A stretch of DNA of 64,000 nt from the NCBI RefSeq assembly GCF_030159795.1, contig NZ_BSND01000003.1, positions 868,001-932,000 on the forward strand. The letters are read 5' to 3'. The notes beneath the pieces were generated by a model. That model ran no database searches and was not told the origin of the DNA. It saw only the letters and a program-made list of their open reading frames with translations. The stretch is from Methylophaga thalassica (GTDB lineage Bacteria > Pseudomonadota > Gammaproteobacteria > Nitrosococcales > Methylophagaceae). The stretch's first letter is position 1. Every line of letters starts with the position of its first letter. The position numbers and the translations under genes are program-made. This document shows, piece after piece, positions 18,877 through 28,771 of this stretch.

Positions 18877-19802
18877 CATTCTGTCAGACGTTCAGAATCC
18901 CTGGCGAGCTCATCGGGCAAGTGAAGACTTAAAAAATCGACCCAACTACTGGTTTTTGCATCCAGATAAGCCCGCGATGGGTAGAGAGCATAGACATTAA
19001 ATAACGTGCCTCGATAGTCAGGTAATACCCGTATCAATGAACCTGATGCTAACTCATCAACGACACTGAATATAGGAATCATCCCTATTCCCATACCATG
19101 CATAATCGCTTGTTTGACGGTGCTGCCTACATTGACTTGAAAGGGCGAATTTTTAATATCAACGCTGGCGTCGCCAATGGCTGAGGTTAGTTCCCAGTAA
19201 TCTAATGGCAGCACGCTAGAAGCCATTTTTATACCCTGATGTTGCTCTAAGTCAGCCGGGTTTGTAGGCATGCCGTGCTCGGCTAAATACGCTGGGGAGG
19301 CACACAATATGCTGTAGGTCTGACCAATCACTTTTGCTATCAGACTGGAGTCAGGCAGTTGTGGCGCCATGATGATCGAGACATCAATACCTTCCTCAAT
19401 CAACTCAGGAATACGGTTTGCCAGTGTGATATCAAAGGAAACAGCCGGATAAAGCTCTCTATACGCGCTAACGGCTTTAACAAGATATTTGTTTGCCAAG
19501 GCCGGCATTGCATGAAGTCTAAGTCGTCCAACCGGATTCATCTGAGCATCCCGTGCTTCCGCTTCCGCTTCTTCCACATTCGCTAATATCTGTTCACATC
19601 GCAGCAGGTAGCGTTGGCCGGCTTCAGTTAATGCGATTCGACGCGTAGTTCTGTGTAATAAACGAGTGCTAAGGTGCTGTTCTAAGGCAGATATGGCACG
19701 TGACACGTTAGCTGAGCTGGTTTCCAGTCTTTCTGCTGCCTTAGTAAAACTGCCGCTTTCATTTACCTGTAAAAAGGTTTTCATTGATTCAATGGTATCC
19801 AT
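18876..19802 (-). CDS. LysR family transcriptional regulator
   Basis: A regulator of 308 residues with an N-terminal winged helix-turn-helix (about 4-62; FTKAAERLETSSANVSRAISALEQHL) and a periplasmic-binding-protein-like effector domain (about 90-295). It is transcribed away from the NodT/FUSC/HlyD efflux operon, and a perfect dyad lies in the shared 119-bp promoter region. It therefore most likely controls that operon, as AaeR does for aaeXAB. The inducer is unknown; aromatic acids are plausible by analogy. Confidence 0.92.
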   Translation of the reverse strand: MDTIESMKTFLQVNESGSFTKAAERLETSSANVSRAISALEQHLSTRLLHRTTRRIALTEAGQRYLLRCEQILANVEEAEAEARDAQMNPVGRLRLHAMPALANKYLVKAVSAYRELYPAVSFDITLANRIPELIEEGIDVSIIMAPQLPDSSLIAKVIGQTYSILCASPAYLAEHGMPTNPADLEQHQGIKMASSVLPLDYWELTSAIGDASVDIKNSPFQVNVGSTVKQAIMHGMGIGMIPIFSVVDELASGSLIRVLPDYRGTLFNVYALYPSRAYLDAKTSSWVDFLSLHLPDELARDSERLTE

Positions 19803-19811
19803 TTATCACCT

Positions 19812-19834
19812 ATTGTTACGAATTTTGTAACAAT
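19812..19834. promoter_or_regulatory. perfect dyad, likely LysR operator
   Basis: ATTGTTAC and GTAACAAT form perfect 8-bp arms around a 7-bp centre. The site lies in the divergent promoter region 10 bp upstream of the lysR start. It contains the T-N11-A geometry expected of LysR-type boxes. Confidence 0.65.
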
Positions 19835-19921
19835 TATTAACATTAAATACTGTTTATTGGTAGTTTGATAAGAAATAAAATAGCCAACCATTTGTCATTT
19901 AAAGCGTATTTTGAGTCGATT

Positions 19922-21394
19922 GTGAAAACGTTATTTCTTCTTTTCCCTTACACGATGTTGCTACTTTTGTCTGCTTGCATCAGCTCTGAGGGTATTGTGC
20001 CGCAGAGTGACGTGCCGGTAGATAACACCTTCCAATTAAGCGAACATGTGCAAGAAATACAAGAAGATGCGGCGTGGCCGACAGATCAGTGGTGGCAATG
20101 TTTTCAGGATGAACAACTTAATCAGTTAATGCAGCTTGCCGTCAGCCAGAGCCCATCGGTGCAGGAAGCACAGGCAAGGATTCGGCTGGCGACGTCATTA
20201 GCGGCACAGACCGATGCTGCTTTATCGCCAACAATGGATGCTGAAGCTCAAATTAACCGTAAACGTTGGCCGACGGATTATTTCTATGGTCCGGGCGAGT
20301 TGGGCGGTACCACCAGTTGGAATAATACAGGCTTACTCAGCCTCCACTATGATCCTGATATTTGGAATAAAAACTCACTGCAAAGTGAAGTGGCATTAAG
20401 TGAGATTAAAAAGCAAACGGCAAAAAGCCAGATAGCGAAGCTGAATATCGAATCCGCATTAATGTCTTCATATATTCAACTGTCACTGAATCACGATGAG
20501 CTGGAACTGGCTCAGCAGGCTGTGAACACCTATCAAGAGAAGCTTGATGTGATAAAAGCACAGCTGAAAATGGGCTTGAATACCGAAGTTGCGGTACATC
20601 AGGCTGAAACGCAGCTTGCTGACGCCGAGGCAAAACTTGAAGCAGTTAAGGATCATATTGTGATAGCCAAACATGCAATTGCGGCCTTATTAGGTAAAGG
20701 TCCAGCGTTTGCTGACAGTCTAAAACCACCACACTTAAAGAGAACAGAAGAGGTGTCTTTACCCAGTCATATACCAGCTGAATTACTTGGGCATAGGCCG
20801 GATGTGGTGGCAAGCCGCTGGTTAGTGTTCAGTGCGAATAAACATATTGATATTGCTCATACTGCCTTTTATCCGAATATTAATCTTTCCGCTGCTATCG
20901 GTTTCATGGCTGTTAACGGAAGCGTATTAAGTGTTTTTAGTCATGACAAACTGACCTACGATGCAGGACCAGCCATCTCTCTGCCGATTTTTGATGCAGG
21001 CAGAATTAGAGGTGAGTTATCTGAAGCAACGGCCAGTTATGATATGACAGTGGCTTTGTATAAAAAAACCTTAACTGAGGCGATGCAGCAAATTGCAGAT
21101 AGTGCCGTCTCACTGAAAAGTTCGCTGACACAATCAGCAACACTGGCCTCTGCTGTTAAGGCATCACATCAGGCATATCTACATGCAAATGACGCCTATG
21201 AAGTGGGGCTGACGGATTATTTACCCGTACTGGAGGCCAAACTGGCCTGGTTACAGCAACAGCTTTTTTCTCAACAAATAAATGCGCAGGTGCTGCAATA
21301 TCGGGCTGACCTCATTATTGCATTAGGCGGAGGGCTGACCACAGAGGATGATGGTCCAAAACAAGCTGCACTTCGGTATCAGGAAAAACCTTAA
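19922..21394 (+). CDS. outer-membrane efflux lipoprotein (NodT family)
   Basis: A TolC-like lipoprotein of 490 residues. The GTG at 19922 gives a short lipoprotein signal ending LLLLSAC, with the lipidated Cys near residue 19; the longer in-frame TTG at 19865 would add 19 residues before it. The mature part has the NodT-type opening (WWQCFQDEQLNQLMQLAVSQSPSVQEA) and two OEP repeats. It overlaps the next gene as TAATG. It should be the exit channel for the FUSC/HlyD pump encoded downstream. Confidence 0.87.
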   Translation: MKTLFLLFPYTMLLLLSACISSEGIVPQSDVPVDNTFQLSEHVQEIQEDAAWPTDQWWQCFQDEQLNQLMQLAVSQSPSVQEAQARIRLATSLAAQTDAALSPTMDAEAQINRKRWPTDYFYGPGELGGTTSWNNTGLLSLHYDPDIWNKNSLQSEVALSEIKKQTAKSQIAKLNIESALMSSYIQLSLNHDELELAQQAVNTYQEKLDVIKAQLKMGLNTEVAVHQAETQLADAEAKLEAVKDHIVIAKHAIAALLGKGPAFADSLKPPHLKRTEEVSLPSHIPAELLGHRPDVVASRWLVFSANKHIDIAHTAFYPNINLSAAIGFMAVNGSVLSVFSHDKLTYDAGPAISLPIFDAGRIRGELSEATASYDMTVALYKKTLTEAMQQIADSAVSLKSSLTQSATLASAVKASHQAYLHANDAYEVGLTDYLPVLEAKLAWLQQQLFSQQINAQVLQYRADLIIALGGGLTTEDDGPKQAALRYQEKP

Positions 21395-23535
21395 TGGCTT
21401 CCAGCAGCGTGTTGACGCTAAAACAGGCAGCAAAACAGTGGTTAAATGAAGATGGACTGACCTGGAATTTTATTATTCAGGGTTTGGTCGCTTTATTTCT
21501 GACTTTATGGCTTGCCATGCGACTGGAGTTACCACAACCTGCCGTGGCCTGTATCACCGTGGTTATTGTCATGCAGCCACAGAGCGGGCAGGTGCTGGTC
21601 AAGGGATTATTTCGCTTTCTAGGCACCTTGATTGGTTGTGTTGTGATGCTCATTCTGGTTGCATTAGTCGCTCAGGAGCGTGTGTTGTTTCTGTTAGCTG
21701 TAGCTGTGTGGATTGGTCTTTGTGCTGCTGGGGCAATGGCATTTCGGGATTATCGTTCCTATGCTTTTGTGCTGGCGGGCTATACAGCCACATTGATTGG
21801 CATTCCGGCCATACAAAGCCCAGATATGGCCTTTATGTTAGCGGTGTGGCGAGTACTGGAAATTAGCCTTGGTATATTCATTGCCACGGTGATCAGTGCC
21901 ACCCTATTTCCACAAACATCGGGTCAGGCAATTCAAAAAGCGGTCAGCCAGCGTTTTGGTGACTTTGCTGATTTTATTGTTACCAGTCTGGAAAACCCCG
22001 AGCAGCAGACAATGTATGAAAACAAAATGATGCTGTTTGCAACGCAGTCTGTAGGTTTGGAAAACCTTAGGTATGTCAGTAGTATAGAAGATTATTCTAC
22101 CAAGTTACGTAAACAAAGGTTGGCGCGTTTAAACCAGGAGTTTATGCAGTTAACGACCCGTTATGCAGGCTTGCATATGCTTTTGAATCGTATCAGACAG
22201 GATGCACCAACGTCGGTAATGGTGGCTATTGAACGCTGTTTAAAGACGGTCAAACAGACATTGCTGCCTGTTCGTCATGCCACGTTGACCTCGCAACAGG
22301 CTGCTGATCTGGCAAATGAAATTTTTTCCCGTCAAGCACAACTGAGACAGAAAATTCGTGAAGAGCGACAGTTTCTTCCTGGTCATATCAGTGAAGCAGA
22401 TCAGCGGGATTTTGACACGGCCTGTGAGTTAATTTTTCGTTTGTTTGATGAAATGCGATTGTATTGTGAAACACAGTCCACGCTGGCGGCTGAGCAACAT
22501 CATTACGAACGACAGCGTGTGACATTCAGTACCAAAATGAACCCTGTTGGTGCACTGATAACTGGATTAAGAACCAGTCTTATCGTTTTGTTATTTGGCA
22601 CATTTTGGATTGAAACTGCTTGGCCAAGTGGTAGTACATTCGCGATGGTCGCCATTGCGATTTCTGCCATTGTGACCACAACACCAAACCCGGCCAGATC
22701 AGCCAAACAGATCACCCTGGGAACCATATTGGCAGCGCTGAGTGGCACACTTATTAATTTGCTTCTGCTACCGCATTTGGATGGTTTTGCTTTGTTGTGT
22801 TTTGCTCTTGCTGTTCCCTTGATAGTGGGACTTTATCTTTCCACTAAACCAAAATATACCGGTTATGGCATGGGCCTACTTATCTTCTTTTGTTTAGGTG
22901 CTATTCCGCTCAACCAAGCGGTTTACGATACAGCGGCGACCTTAAATAACTATATTGCCTTGATACTGGCTCAGAGTATGGTGGCTGTGATTTTGACCGT
23001 TATTATTCCTGCTGATAATCGTTTCGTCTGGCAACGACTGAATAAGGAAATGCGTCATCAAATAATGGCTTTATTCAACCGTCAGCGTTCTCAACGTCGC
23101 CATCAATTTGAGAGCCAGACACGGGACTTATTAAGTCAGTCCTATGGCTTTGCCGGTGACTCACCACAACAATATAAAACATTATTAAAAACCTGCTTCT
23201 CAGTGCAGATAGTCGGCCATGCATTGATGGAGATCGATGATGTTGAACAACGACTTTCATCATCAGGTGGGCTGAATGACGATTGGAAATGGTATAAACA
23301 GGGATTAAATAAAGCGTTGATAACGGTGTTTGAAAGACCTACTGCCAATCACAGGATAAGTGCTTTAGGGCATCTGGAGAAAATGATGGCCTGGTTGCAG
23401 CCATATACCTCAGACATTGTGCATTTTGATGAATCTATTCCTAAACAGATATTGAGCTATCTGCACTTTATTAGAAACGTCTTGCTTGATAACTACCTGT
23501 TTGCTGAGCCTTTACCTGCTGGAGTGAAGTCATGA
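21394..23535 (+). CDS. FUSC/AaeB-like inner-membrane efflux protein
   Basis: A protein of 713 residues with two hydrophobic blocks of about six segments each (about 25-170 and 385-530), separated and followed by soluble helical regions. This is the duplicated arrangement of the aromatic acid exporter AaeB/FUSC family. It is coupled to its neighbours through short overlaps (TAATG before, ATGATG after). Together with the NodT channel, the DUF1656 protein and the HlyD adaptor it should export organic, probably aromatic, acids. Confidence 0.9.
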   Translation: MASSSVLTLKQAAKQWLNEDGLTWNFIIQGLVALFLTLWLAMRLELPQPAVACITVVIVMQPQSGQVLVKGLFRFLGTLIGCVVMLILVALVAQERVLFLLAVAVWIGLCAAGAMAFRDYRSYAFVLAGYTATLIGIPAIQSPDMAFMLAVWRVLEISLGIFIATVISATLFPQTSGQAIQKAVSQRFGDFADFIVTSLENPEQQTMYENKMMLFATQSVGLENLRYVSSIEDYSTKLRKQRLARLNQEFMQLTTRYAGLHMLLNRIRQDAPTSVMVAIERCLKTVKQTLLPVRHATLTSQQAADLANEIFSRQAQLRQKIREERQFLPGHISEADQRDFDTACELIFRLFDEMRLYCETQSTLAAEQHHYERQRVTFSTKMNPVGALITGLRTSLIVLLFGTFWIETAWPSGSTFAMVAIAISAIVTTTPNPARSAKQITLGTILAALSGTLINLLLLPHLDGFALLCFALAVPLIVGLYLSTKPKYTGYGMGLLIFFCLGAIPLNQAVYDTAATLNNYIALILAQSMVAVILTVIIPADNRFVWQRLNKEMRHQIMALFNRQRSQRRHQFESQTRDLLSQSYGFAGDSPQQYKTLLKTCFSVQIVGHALMEIDDVEQRLSSSGGLNDDWKWYKQGLNKALITVFERPTANHRISALGHLEKMMAWLQPYTSDIVHFDESIPKQILSYLHFIRNVLLDNYLFAEPLPAGVKS

Positions 23536-23741
23536 TGGATGTGATGCGTGAGTGGAGTATCTCTGGTGTGATCTTTCCTGCCATCACTGGCCTGTTTGTT
23601 TTGAGTTTAATGCTGATGTGGTTATTGGATATGCTGTTTGCCCGTTTAGGTGTCTACCGTTATGTCTGGCATCCGGCACTGTTTAAACTGAGTGTGTTTG
23701 TCTGTTTATTTTGTTTCACTGCTTTTATGGTCTATCAATAG
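23532..23741 (+). CDS. DUF1656 small membrane protein (AaeX-like)
   Basis: A 69-residue protein with two transmembrane segments and the DUF1656 landmark VYRYVWHPALFKL. It starts inside the end of the FUSC gene (ATG at 23532 or 23535) and ends one base before the HlyD gene start. AaeX-type proteins accompany FUSC/HlyD exporters; their precise role is not known. Confidence 0.88.
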   Translation: MMDVMREWSISGVIFPAITGLFVLSLMLMWLLDMLFARLGVYRYVWHPALFKLSVFVCLFCFTAFMVYQ

Positions 23742-23742
23742 C

Positions 23743-24642
23743 ATGAAGAAGTTTATAAGTTATCTTGTCACCTTATGTTTTTTTCTGGCCGCCAGTTTTC
23801 TGGCCTACAGCTTATGGCAGAAGTATATGCATTCACCCTGGACACGTGACGGGCGTGTGCGTGCCGAGATTATTAATGTCGCACCAGACGTGTCAGGTAT
23901 CGTTACTGAAGTCGCTGTCAAAGATAATCAGGAAGTGAAAAAAGGGGATTTGCTGATGGCAGTAGATGCGGAGCGTTATGCCTTAGCCGTCAAAAATGCA
24001 GAAGCAGTGGTTGCAAACAAAAAAACACTTCTGGAAATGTATCAGGCCCAGGCCAAACGCCGTCAGGCCATGGATAAACGCACGGTTTCCCGTGAAAGTA
24101 AGATTGATGCGGATCACCAATCCTCGGCAGCACTAGCCGATTACCATTCGGCAGTGGCGAAGTTGAATGCGGCTAAACTGGATTTGGAAAGAACAAAAGT
24201 TTATGCAAAAACAGATGGTTATATAACAAACTTAAATGTCTACGTAGGTGATTATGCACACACAGGACAGGCGATGATGGCATTAATCGACAAACATTCT
24301 TTCTGGGTATACGGCTATTTTGAAGAGACAAAACTGGCTTTACTCAAAGTGAATGATCCCGTCGATATTGAACTGATGAATGGGGTAATACTCAGTGGTC
24401 ATGTTGAGAGTATTGCCAGAGGCATTTATGACAGTGATAATCCGGAGAGTCGTGATCTGGTAGCGGATGTGAATCCCACTTTCAACTGGGTTCGTCTGGA
24501 GCAACGTATACCGGTGCGTATCGCTTTAGATGATGTTCCCGAACAGACGCTGCTAGTTGCGGGTATGACTTGTACGGTGATCGTGAAAAATAATAAAGCT
24601 GACACTGAGCCTGCCGTCACAGGTTCAATGTCAGCGAAGTAA
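23743..24642 (+). CDS. HlyD-family adaptor (AaeA-like)
   Basis: A membrane-fusion protein of 299 residues with an N-terminal anchor (about 4-24). The EmrA/AaeA-like opening (WTRDGRVRAEIINVAPDVSG) follows, then a lipoyl/coiled-coil hairpin and a beta-barrel. The ATG at 23743 directly follows the DUF1656 stop; an in-frame upstream ATG at 23692 lies within the DUF1656 gene and is unlikely. It is the last gene of the four-gene efflux operon. Confidence 0.9.
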   Translation: MKKFISYLVTLCFFLAASFLAYSLWQKYMHSPWTRDGRVRAEIINVAPDVSGIVTEVAVKDNQEVKKGDLLMAVDAERYALAVKNAEAVVANKKTLLEMYQAQAKRRQAMDKRTVSRESKIDADHQSSAALADYHSAVAKLNAAKLDLERTKVYAKTDGYITNLNVYVGDYAHTGQAMMALIDKHSFWVYGYFEETKLALLKVNDPVDIELMNGVILSGHVESIARGIYDSDNPESRDLVADVNPTFNWVRLEQRIPVRIALDDVPEQTLLVAGMTCTVIVKNNKADTEPAVTGSMSAK

Positions 24643-24643
24643 C

Positions 24644-24919
24644 CTAGAGTCCGATTGAAAACATTGAGTCGAGATCATGTTTGCTATAAACGCGAAAAGC
24701 CAACATGGTCTCAGTTTTCGTAATCGCTTCGATATCGACAATTTTGTTGGTGACTAAGGTGGCCAGTTCATCATTATCCTTAACCCGGGCAATGGCGACC
24801 AGGTCGTAATTGCCGCTGACAGAATACACTTCACTGATACCATCCACATCCGCCAGTGTTTCAGCAACTTGGGTAATTTTCGTACGTTCAGTTTGAATTA
24901 AAATAAATGAGGTAATCAT
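24644..24919 (-). CDS. stand-alone Lrp/AsnC ligand-binding (RAM) domain protein
   Basis: A 91-residue protein equivalent to the C-terminal RAM domain of Lrp/AsnC regulators (VYSVSGNYDLVAIARVKDNDEL), without any DNA-binding domain. GGAG lies 6-7 nt before the ATG. Such stand-alone domains form oligomers that bind amino acids and may modulate full-length Lrp proteins; the role here is unknown. It ends 1 bp from the convergent HlyD gene and lies just downstream of the cardiolipin synthase gene on the same strand. Confidence 0.85.
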   Translation of the reverse strand: MITSFILIQTERTKITQVAETLADVDGISEVYSVSGNYDLVAIARVKDNDELATLVTNKIVDIEAITKTETMLAFRVYSKHDLDSMFSIGL

Positions 24920-24952
24920 TGGGTTCTCCAGACGGTTGCACTAGGTTATCGT

Positions 24953-26362
24953 TTACAAATAAGGGGATAACAAGCTCATAAATGAGTCGCGTAGTCTAAC
25001 AGGCACGCTACGGTTTGCCAGATCTTGATCACTGACCGCTTCACTTTTCGCAATGATGTTATCAAAGTGTTGGCTTAATTCTTTATTTAAGGTGTGCGAG
25101 AAAATCTCAATGCCTAATTCGTAGTTTAGCCGCAGACTGCGAGGATCCAGATTAGCCGAGCCCACCAGAGAATAGTGATCATCGACACATAGCAGTTTGC
25201 TATGACAGAACGGCGCCGGTTGATAAAAGACCTCTACATTCCACAACAATAGCTCAGTCAGCATATTTCGGTTAGCCCAATGAATATAGATGAGATTATT
25301 TTTTGCTGGCAACACGATGCGAACCCGAACACCACGCATCGATGCTGATTGTAATGATGCGATGATTTCGCGGCTGGGGATAAAGTAGGGCGTCATAATA
25401 TCCACGGTGTTTTTTGCCGCTGAAATTACGCTCTGAATCGTTAACGATAAGGCATCCATCGCTTCATCAGGATCTTCCGGAATCACGCGACAGTGGTAGC
25501 TGTTTGGCTGAGGAGCCGGTGTCGGGAACAGACAATCCATTTTTGTTTCACTGGCAATTAACCAGTCATCATAAAAAATACGAATTAAATCTTTTACAAC
25601 GGGACCTTTAAAACTAAAGTGAATATCGGTGATACGTCTGGGTTGCAGCGCCAGTTGACGATGATCATCACTAATATTCATGCCACCGGCAAACGCGATA
25701 GTGTTGTCAATAATCATCAGTTTGCGGTGATTACGCATATTGATATAGATATTGGGGGGCAGAAGACGGGGTGGTGTGAATTTCGCGACTTCTATGCCCA
25801 ACGCTTTTAAGCGCTTTGACGGTTTTTGCCAGGAATACCACTCTCCAATGCCATCAATGATCACTTTGACTTCAACACCACGTTTGACGGCAGCAGAAAG
25901 CGCGTCAATAAATTCGGTACCTGTTTTATCAGTTTTGAGAATATAGGTGGTTAATAAAATACGTTGTTGAGCTGAGTTGATGGCCTCAATCATAACAGGG
26001 TAGGCTTTATCACCATTATGAAAAATGCTGACATCATTACCGGCACTGAGCTTCGTACCGGTGATTCTTTCGCCAATGCTATCCAGTCCGTAGCCGTTAA
26101 TATGTCGTATTGAACGTTTGGCATAACCTGACTCAAACGGAATTTTGAATAAACGACGCTTGATACTGGTGGCACGGCTGCGAACCCGGTTCACACCAAA
26201 GAAAAAATAAGCGATGGGACCACCATAGGGAATAAACAAGCAAGACATTATCCAACCAAGTGCGGCTCGGCTGTCACGTTTGTAAAGCAAAATATGAAAA
26301 ACACTATAAGCCGCTGGACCTGCATGCAATAGAACTAACAATAAAATGTAAACGATATCCAT
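24953..26362 (-). CDS. cls: cardiolipin synthase
   Basis: A phospholipase-D-superfamily enzyme of 469 residues. Two N-terminal transmembrane segments (about 3-22 and 33-58) are followed by two HKD motifs, HRKLMIID near residue 217 and HSKLLCVDD near residue 388, each followed by the expected G-G/S-N residues. It should make cardiolipin from phosphatidylglycerol. The family N-terminus fits ATG at 26362; an in-frame GTG at 26407 would add a polar extension. Confidence 0.93.
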   Translation of the reverse strand: MDIVYILLLVLLHAGPAAYSVFHILLYKRDSRAALGWIMSCLFIPYGGPIAYFFFGVNRVRSRATSIKRRLFKIPFESGYAKRSIRHINGYGLDSIGERITGTKLSAGNDVSIFHNGDKAYPVMIEAINSAQQRILLTTYILKTDKTGTEFIDALSAAVKRGVEVKVIIDGIGEWYSWQKPSKRLKALGIEVAKFTPPRLLPPNIYINMRNHRKLMIIDNTIAFAGGMNISDDHRQLALQPRRITDIHFSFKGPVVKDLIRIFYDDWLIASETKMDCLFPTPAPQPNSYHCRVIPEDPDEAMDALSLTIQSVISAAKNTVDIMTPYFIPSREIIASLQSASMRGVRVRIVLPAKNNLIYIHWANRNMLTELLLWNVEVFYQPAPFCHSKLLCVDDHYSLVGSANLDPRSLRLNYELGIEIFSHTLNKELSQHFDNIIAKSEAVSDQDLANRSVPVRLRDSFMSLLSPYL

Positions 26363-26592
26363 GTTGACAACCCAATGATGACAAACGTCATAGTAACGGA
26401 GTCTCACTAAGAAAACGATTCACTTCACTGAAAAACGGCCTATGCTGATGACAGAATGTGAATCAGCACATCAGCCGGTTTTTTTGCCTACAGATTCTGC
26501 TATGATGGCTCTATATCAGTTTTTCTACCCGATTGATTTTACTATAGTAATTTAGTGTCAAAGCGGGAGGTAACTTGGCGGGGGCGCAGACA

Positions 26593-28278
26593 ATGGAAGC
26601 ACCGAAAATACCTGGCGATGAACGAGAACGTTTAGACGCTTTATTTTCTCTTGAGCTTCTGGATTCAGAACCTGAAGCAGTTTTTGATAATCTCACTCGA
26701 TTGGTCGCCGATGTTTTTGACATCCCAATCGTGGCGATATCTCTAATTGATGAATCCCGCCAGTGGTTTAAATCGATACAAGGTCTGGATGTTTGCGAAA
26801 CGGGACGTGACATCTCTTTTTGTGGCCATGCCATTTATCATAAAACCCCATTGGTCGTTGAAAATACAGATGCAGATGAACGGTTCAGGGACAATCCTCT
26901 GGTCACAGGTCCACCACACATTGTTTTCTATGCTGGGGTTCCACTGCGATACAGATTTAATAATCATCAATATCTGCTGGGCACCCTATGTATCATTGAT
27001 CACAAAGTCAGGACATTAAGTGAACAAGAATTAAAGCGCCTGCAGATGTTTGCCTATCAGGTGGAGTCGCTTATTGAACTTCGTTTGTCCAGTCAGCGAC
27101 TAGAGCAGGCCAGCAAAGCCAAATCAGCTTTTATGGCGAATATGACACATGAGTTACGCAGTCCCATAGCCGGTGTGATTGGTATGCTGGATATATTAAC
27201 CCACAGTGAGCTTACGGCAACTCAGCAACGGCACATCGAATTAGCCAGCAAAAGTGCCGACTTGTTGCTCAATATCATCAATGACATTCTTGATTTTTCC
27301 AAACTTGAAGCTAAAAAAGTCCACATTCGTGATGACATATTTAATCTGACAAAGCTATTTGAAGATGTGTTTGAAACCTTTAGTTTACGCAGCACAAAAA
27401 CGGATAAAAACTATCATCTGTCGCTGGACTGGAACAAGGATTTAGTGGTCGAAGGTGATGCTACCCGCCTAGAACAGATCCTACGCAATCTATTAAGCAA
27501 TGCAGATAAATTTACCCAGCATGGTCATATTCAGGTCATGGCCAGTCTTGTTGAGCAATCTGATAATGATATGACGCTATCCTGCCAGGTGATTGATAGT
27601 GGTATTGGTATTAATGCCAATCAGATAAATCGTCTGTTTGAGCCCTTTGAACAAATTGACAATAGTTCATCAAAAAGTTTTGGCGGTACTGGGCTGGGCT
27701 TGGTGATCTCTAAAAAACTGTGTGAATTAATGGGTGGCAATATCACTGTTAAAAGTGAGCCGGGTAAAGGCTCTTGTTTTTGTTTCACTATCAAACTAAA
27801 ACGGCTGAAAGAGACAGCGCCGACATTAACAAAAACAGAAGTTCACCAACAAGCATCATTCACAGAATCTGAGCTAGATGGTGCCCATGTTTTGATTGTA
27901 GATGACGACATTACTAACCGATCTGTACTGGAATTTTTCCTGACTCGGTTAAATGTGCAATTCACTTCAGCTGAAAATGGTGTTCAAGCAAGTCAATTAC
28001 TCACTCAACTTGACGCTTATAATCCAGTACAGTTGATTTTGATGGACTGTCAAATGCCTGTGATGGACGGCTATACCACTAGTAAACAAATCCGAGAAGG
28101 TAAGTTGGGTAAGCACTGTCAGGATATACCAATCATTGCTTTAACGGCTAATGCCATGAAAGGGGACGATGAAAAATGTTTGCGAGCAGGTATGACTGAT
28201 TACATGACAAAGCCTATTAAGCTCGATCAATTATTAGAAAAAATGGTGTATTGGTCTACACGCAAACATCCCCATTAG
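26593..28278 (+). CDS. GAF-domain hybrid histidine kinase with receiver domain
   Basis: A soluble hybrid kinase of 561 residues. It has a GAF domain (about 20-165), a HisKA domain with the phospho-accepting His (MTHELRSP near residue 185) and a HATPase domain (LRNLLSNADKFT, DSGIG, GGTGLGL). A C-terminal receiver domain follows (VDDD; phospho-Asp in LMDCQMP; Lys in TKP). No Hpt domain is attached. ATG at 26593 matches the usual N-terminus of such GAF proteins (MEAPKIPGDERERLDAL). A TTG at 26575, 3-4 nt after a strong GGGAGGT, is an alternative. The signal and output are unknown. Confidence 0.92.
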   Translation: MEAPKIPGDERERLDALFSLELLDSEPEAVFDNLTRLVADVFDIPIVAISLIDESRQWFKSIQGLDVCETGRDISFCGHAIYHKTPLVVENTDADERFRDNPLVTGPPHIVFYAGVPLRYRFNNHQYLLGTLCIIDHKVRTLSEQELKRLQMFAYQVESLIELRLSSQRLEQASKAKSAFMANMTHELRSPIAGVIGMLDILTHSELTATQQRHIELASKSADLLLNIINDILDFSKLEAKKVHIRDDIFNLTKLFEDVFETFSLRSTKTDKNYHLSLDWNKDLVVEGDATRLEQILRNLLSNADKFTQHGHIQVMASLVEQSDNDMTLSCQVIDSGIGINANQINRLFEPFEQIDNSSSKSFGGTGLGLVISKKLCELMGGNITVKSEPGKGSCFCFTIKLKRLKETAPTLTKTEVHQQASFTESELDGAHVLIVDDDITNRSVLEFFLTRLNVQFTSAENGVQASQLLTQLDAYNPVQLILMDCQMPVMDGYTTSKQIREGKLGKHCQDIPIIALTANAMKGDDEKCLRAGMTDYMTKPIKLDQLLEKMVYWSTRKHPH

Positions 28279-28608
28279 TTAAATTAATGGTTCAGTGCCT
28301 TGCTGGCGTTTTACACAGGCCTGAAACAGCTCCTCATGCACTTTATCGACAGAGGTTTCAACAGGGTAGATATAGACGCGTCTTCCTATCGCTAAAAGAT
28401 CATCACGTCCTTGTGTATCTTTATAAATCGACTTGATTTTATTCTCAAATGTGGTCCAGTCATCGCCCTCAGTTTGTCTGATTTTTTGTATTTCATAGGC
28501 TGTTCCAGCCTGGTAAGCACAACTGGTGATTGTATTTCGTTCAAGGTCATCCGCTGTGGCTAGTGATGAGGTCAGGCATAACATTATCAGGCAATAAACG
28601 TATTTCAT
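28279..28608 (-). CDS. secreted hypothetical protein
   Basis: A 109-residue protein with a signal peptide ending in ATA near residue 19 and two cysteines in the mature part (TSCAYQAG and QACVKRQ), which could form a disulfide. I do not recognise the family. Its stop codon abuts that of the convergent histidine kinase gene, with no room for a separate terminator. Confidence 0.7.
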   Translation of the reverse strand: MKYVYCLIMLCLTSSLATADDLERNTITSCAYQAGTAYEIQKIRQTEGDDWTTFENKIKSIYKDTQGRDDLLAIGRRVYIYPVETSVDKVHEELFQACVKRQQGTEPLI

Positions 28609-28771
28609 CTGAGTTATCCCCTAAATGATTATTCACATAGTGAGTTATTGATTCTAATAGAAAATGAGAGAAACCGGCTGTTTTTCGTGACTGAAAAAAT
28701 ACGATCAAGGTTTGTCAGAGACAGCTTTTATGTGATAACAAGGAAGTGTGTTTTGACTCGGAGCAATTAGC

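Noticed and set aside
23692-23742. Upstream ATG extending the HlyD adaptor
   Set aside because: It lies inside the DUF1656 gene; ATG 23743 gives the normal family N-terminus.
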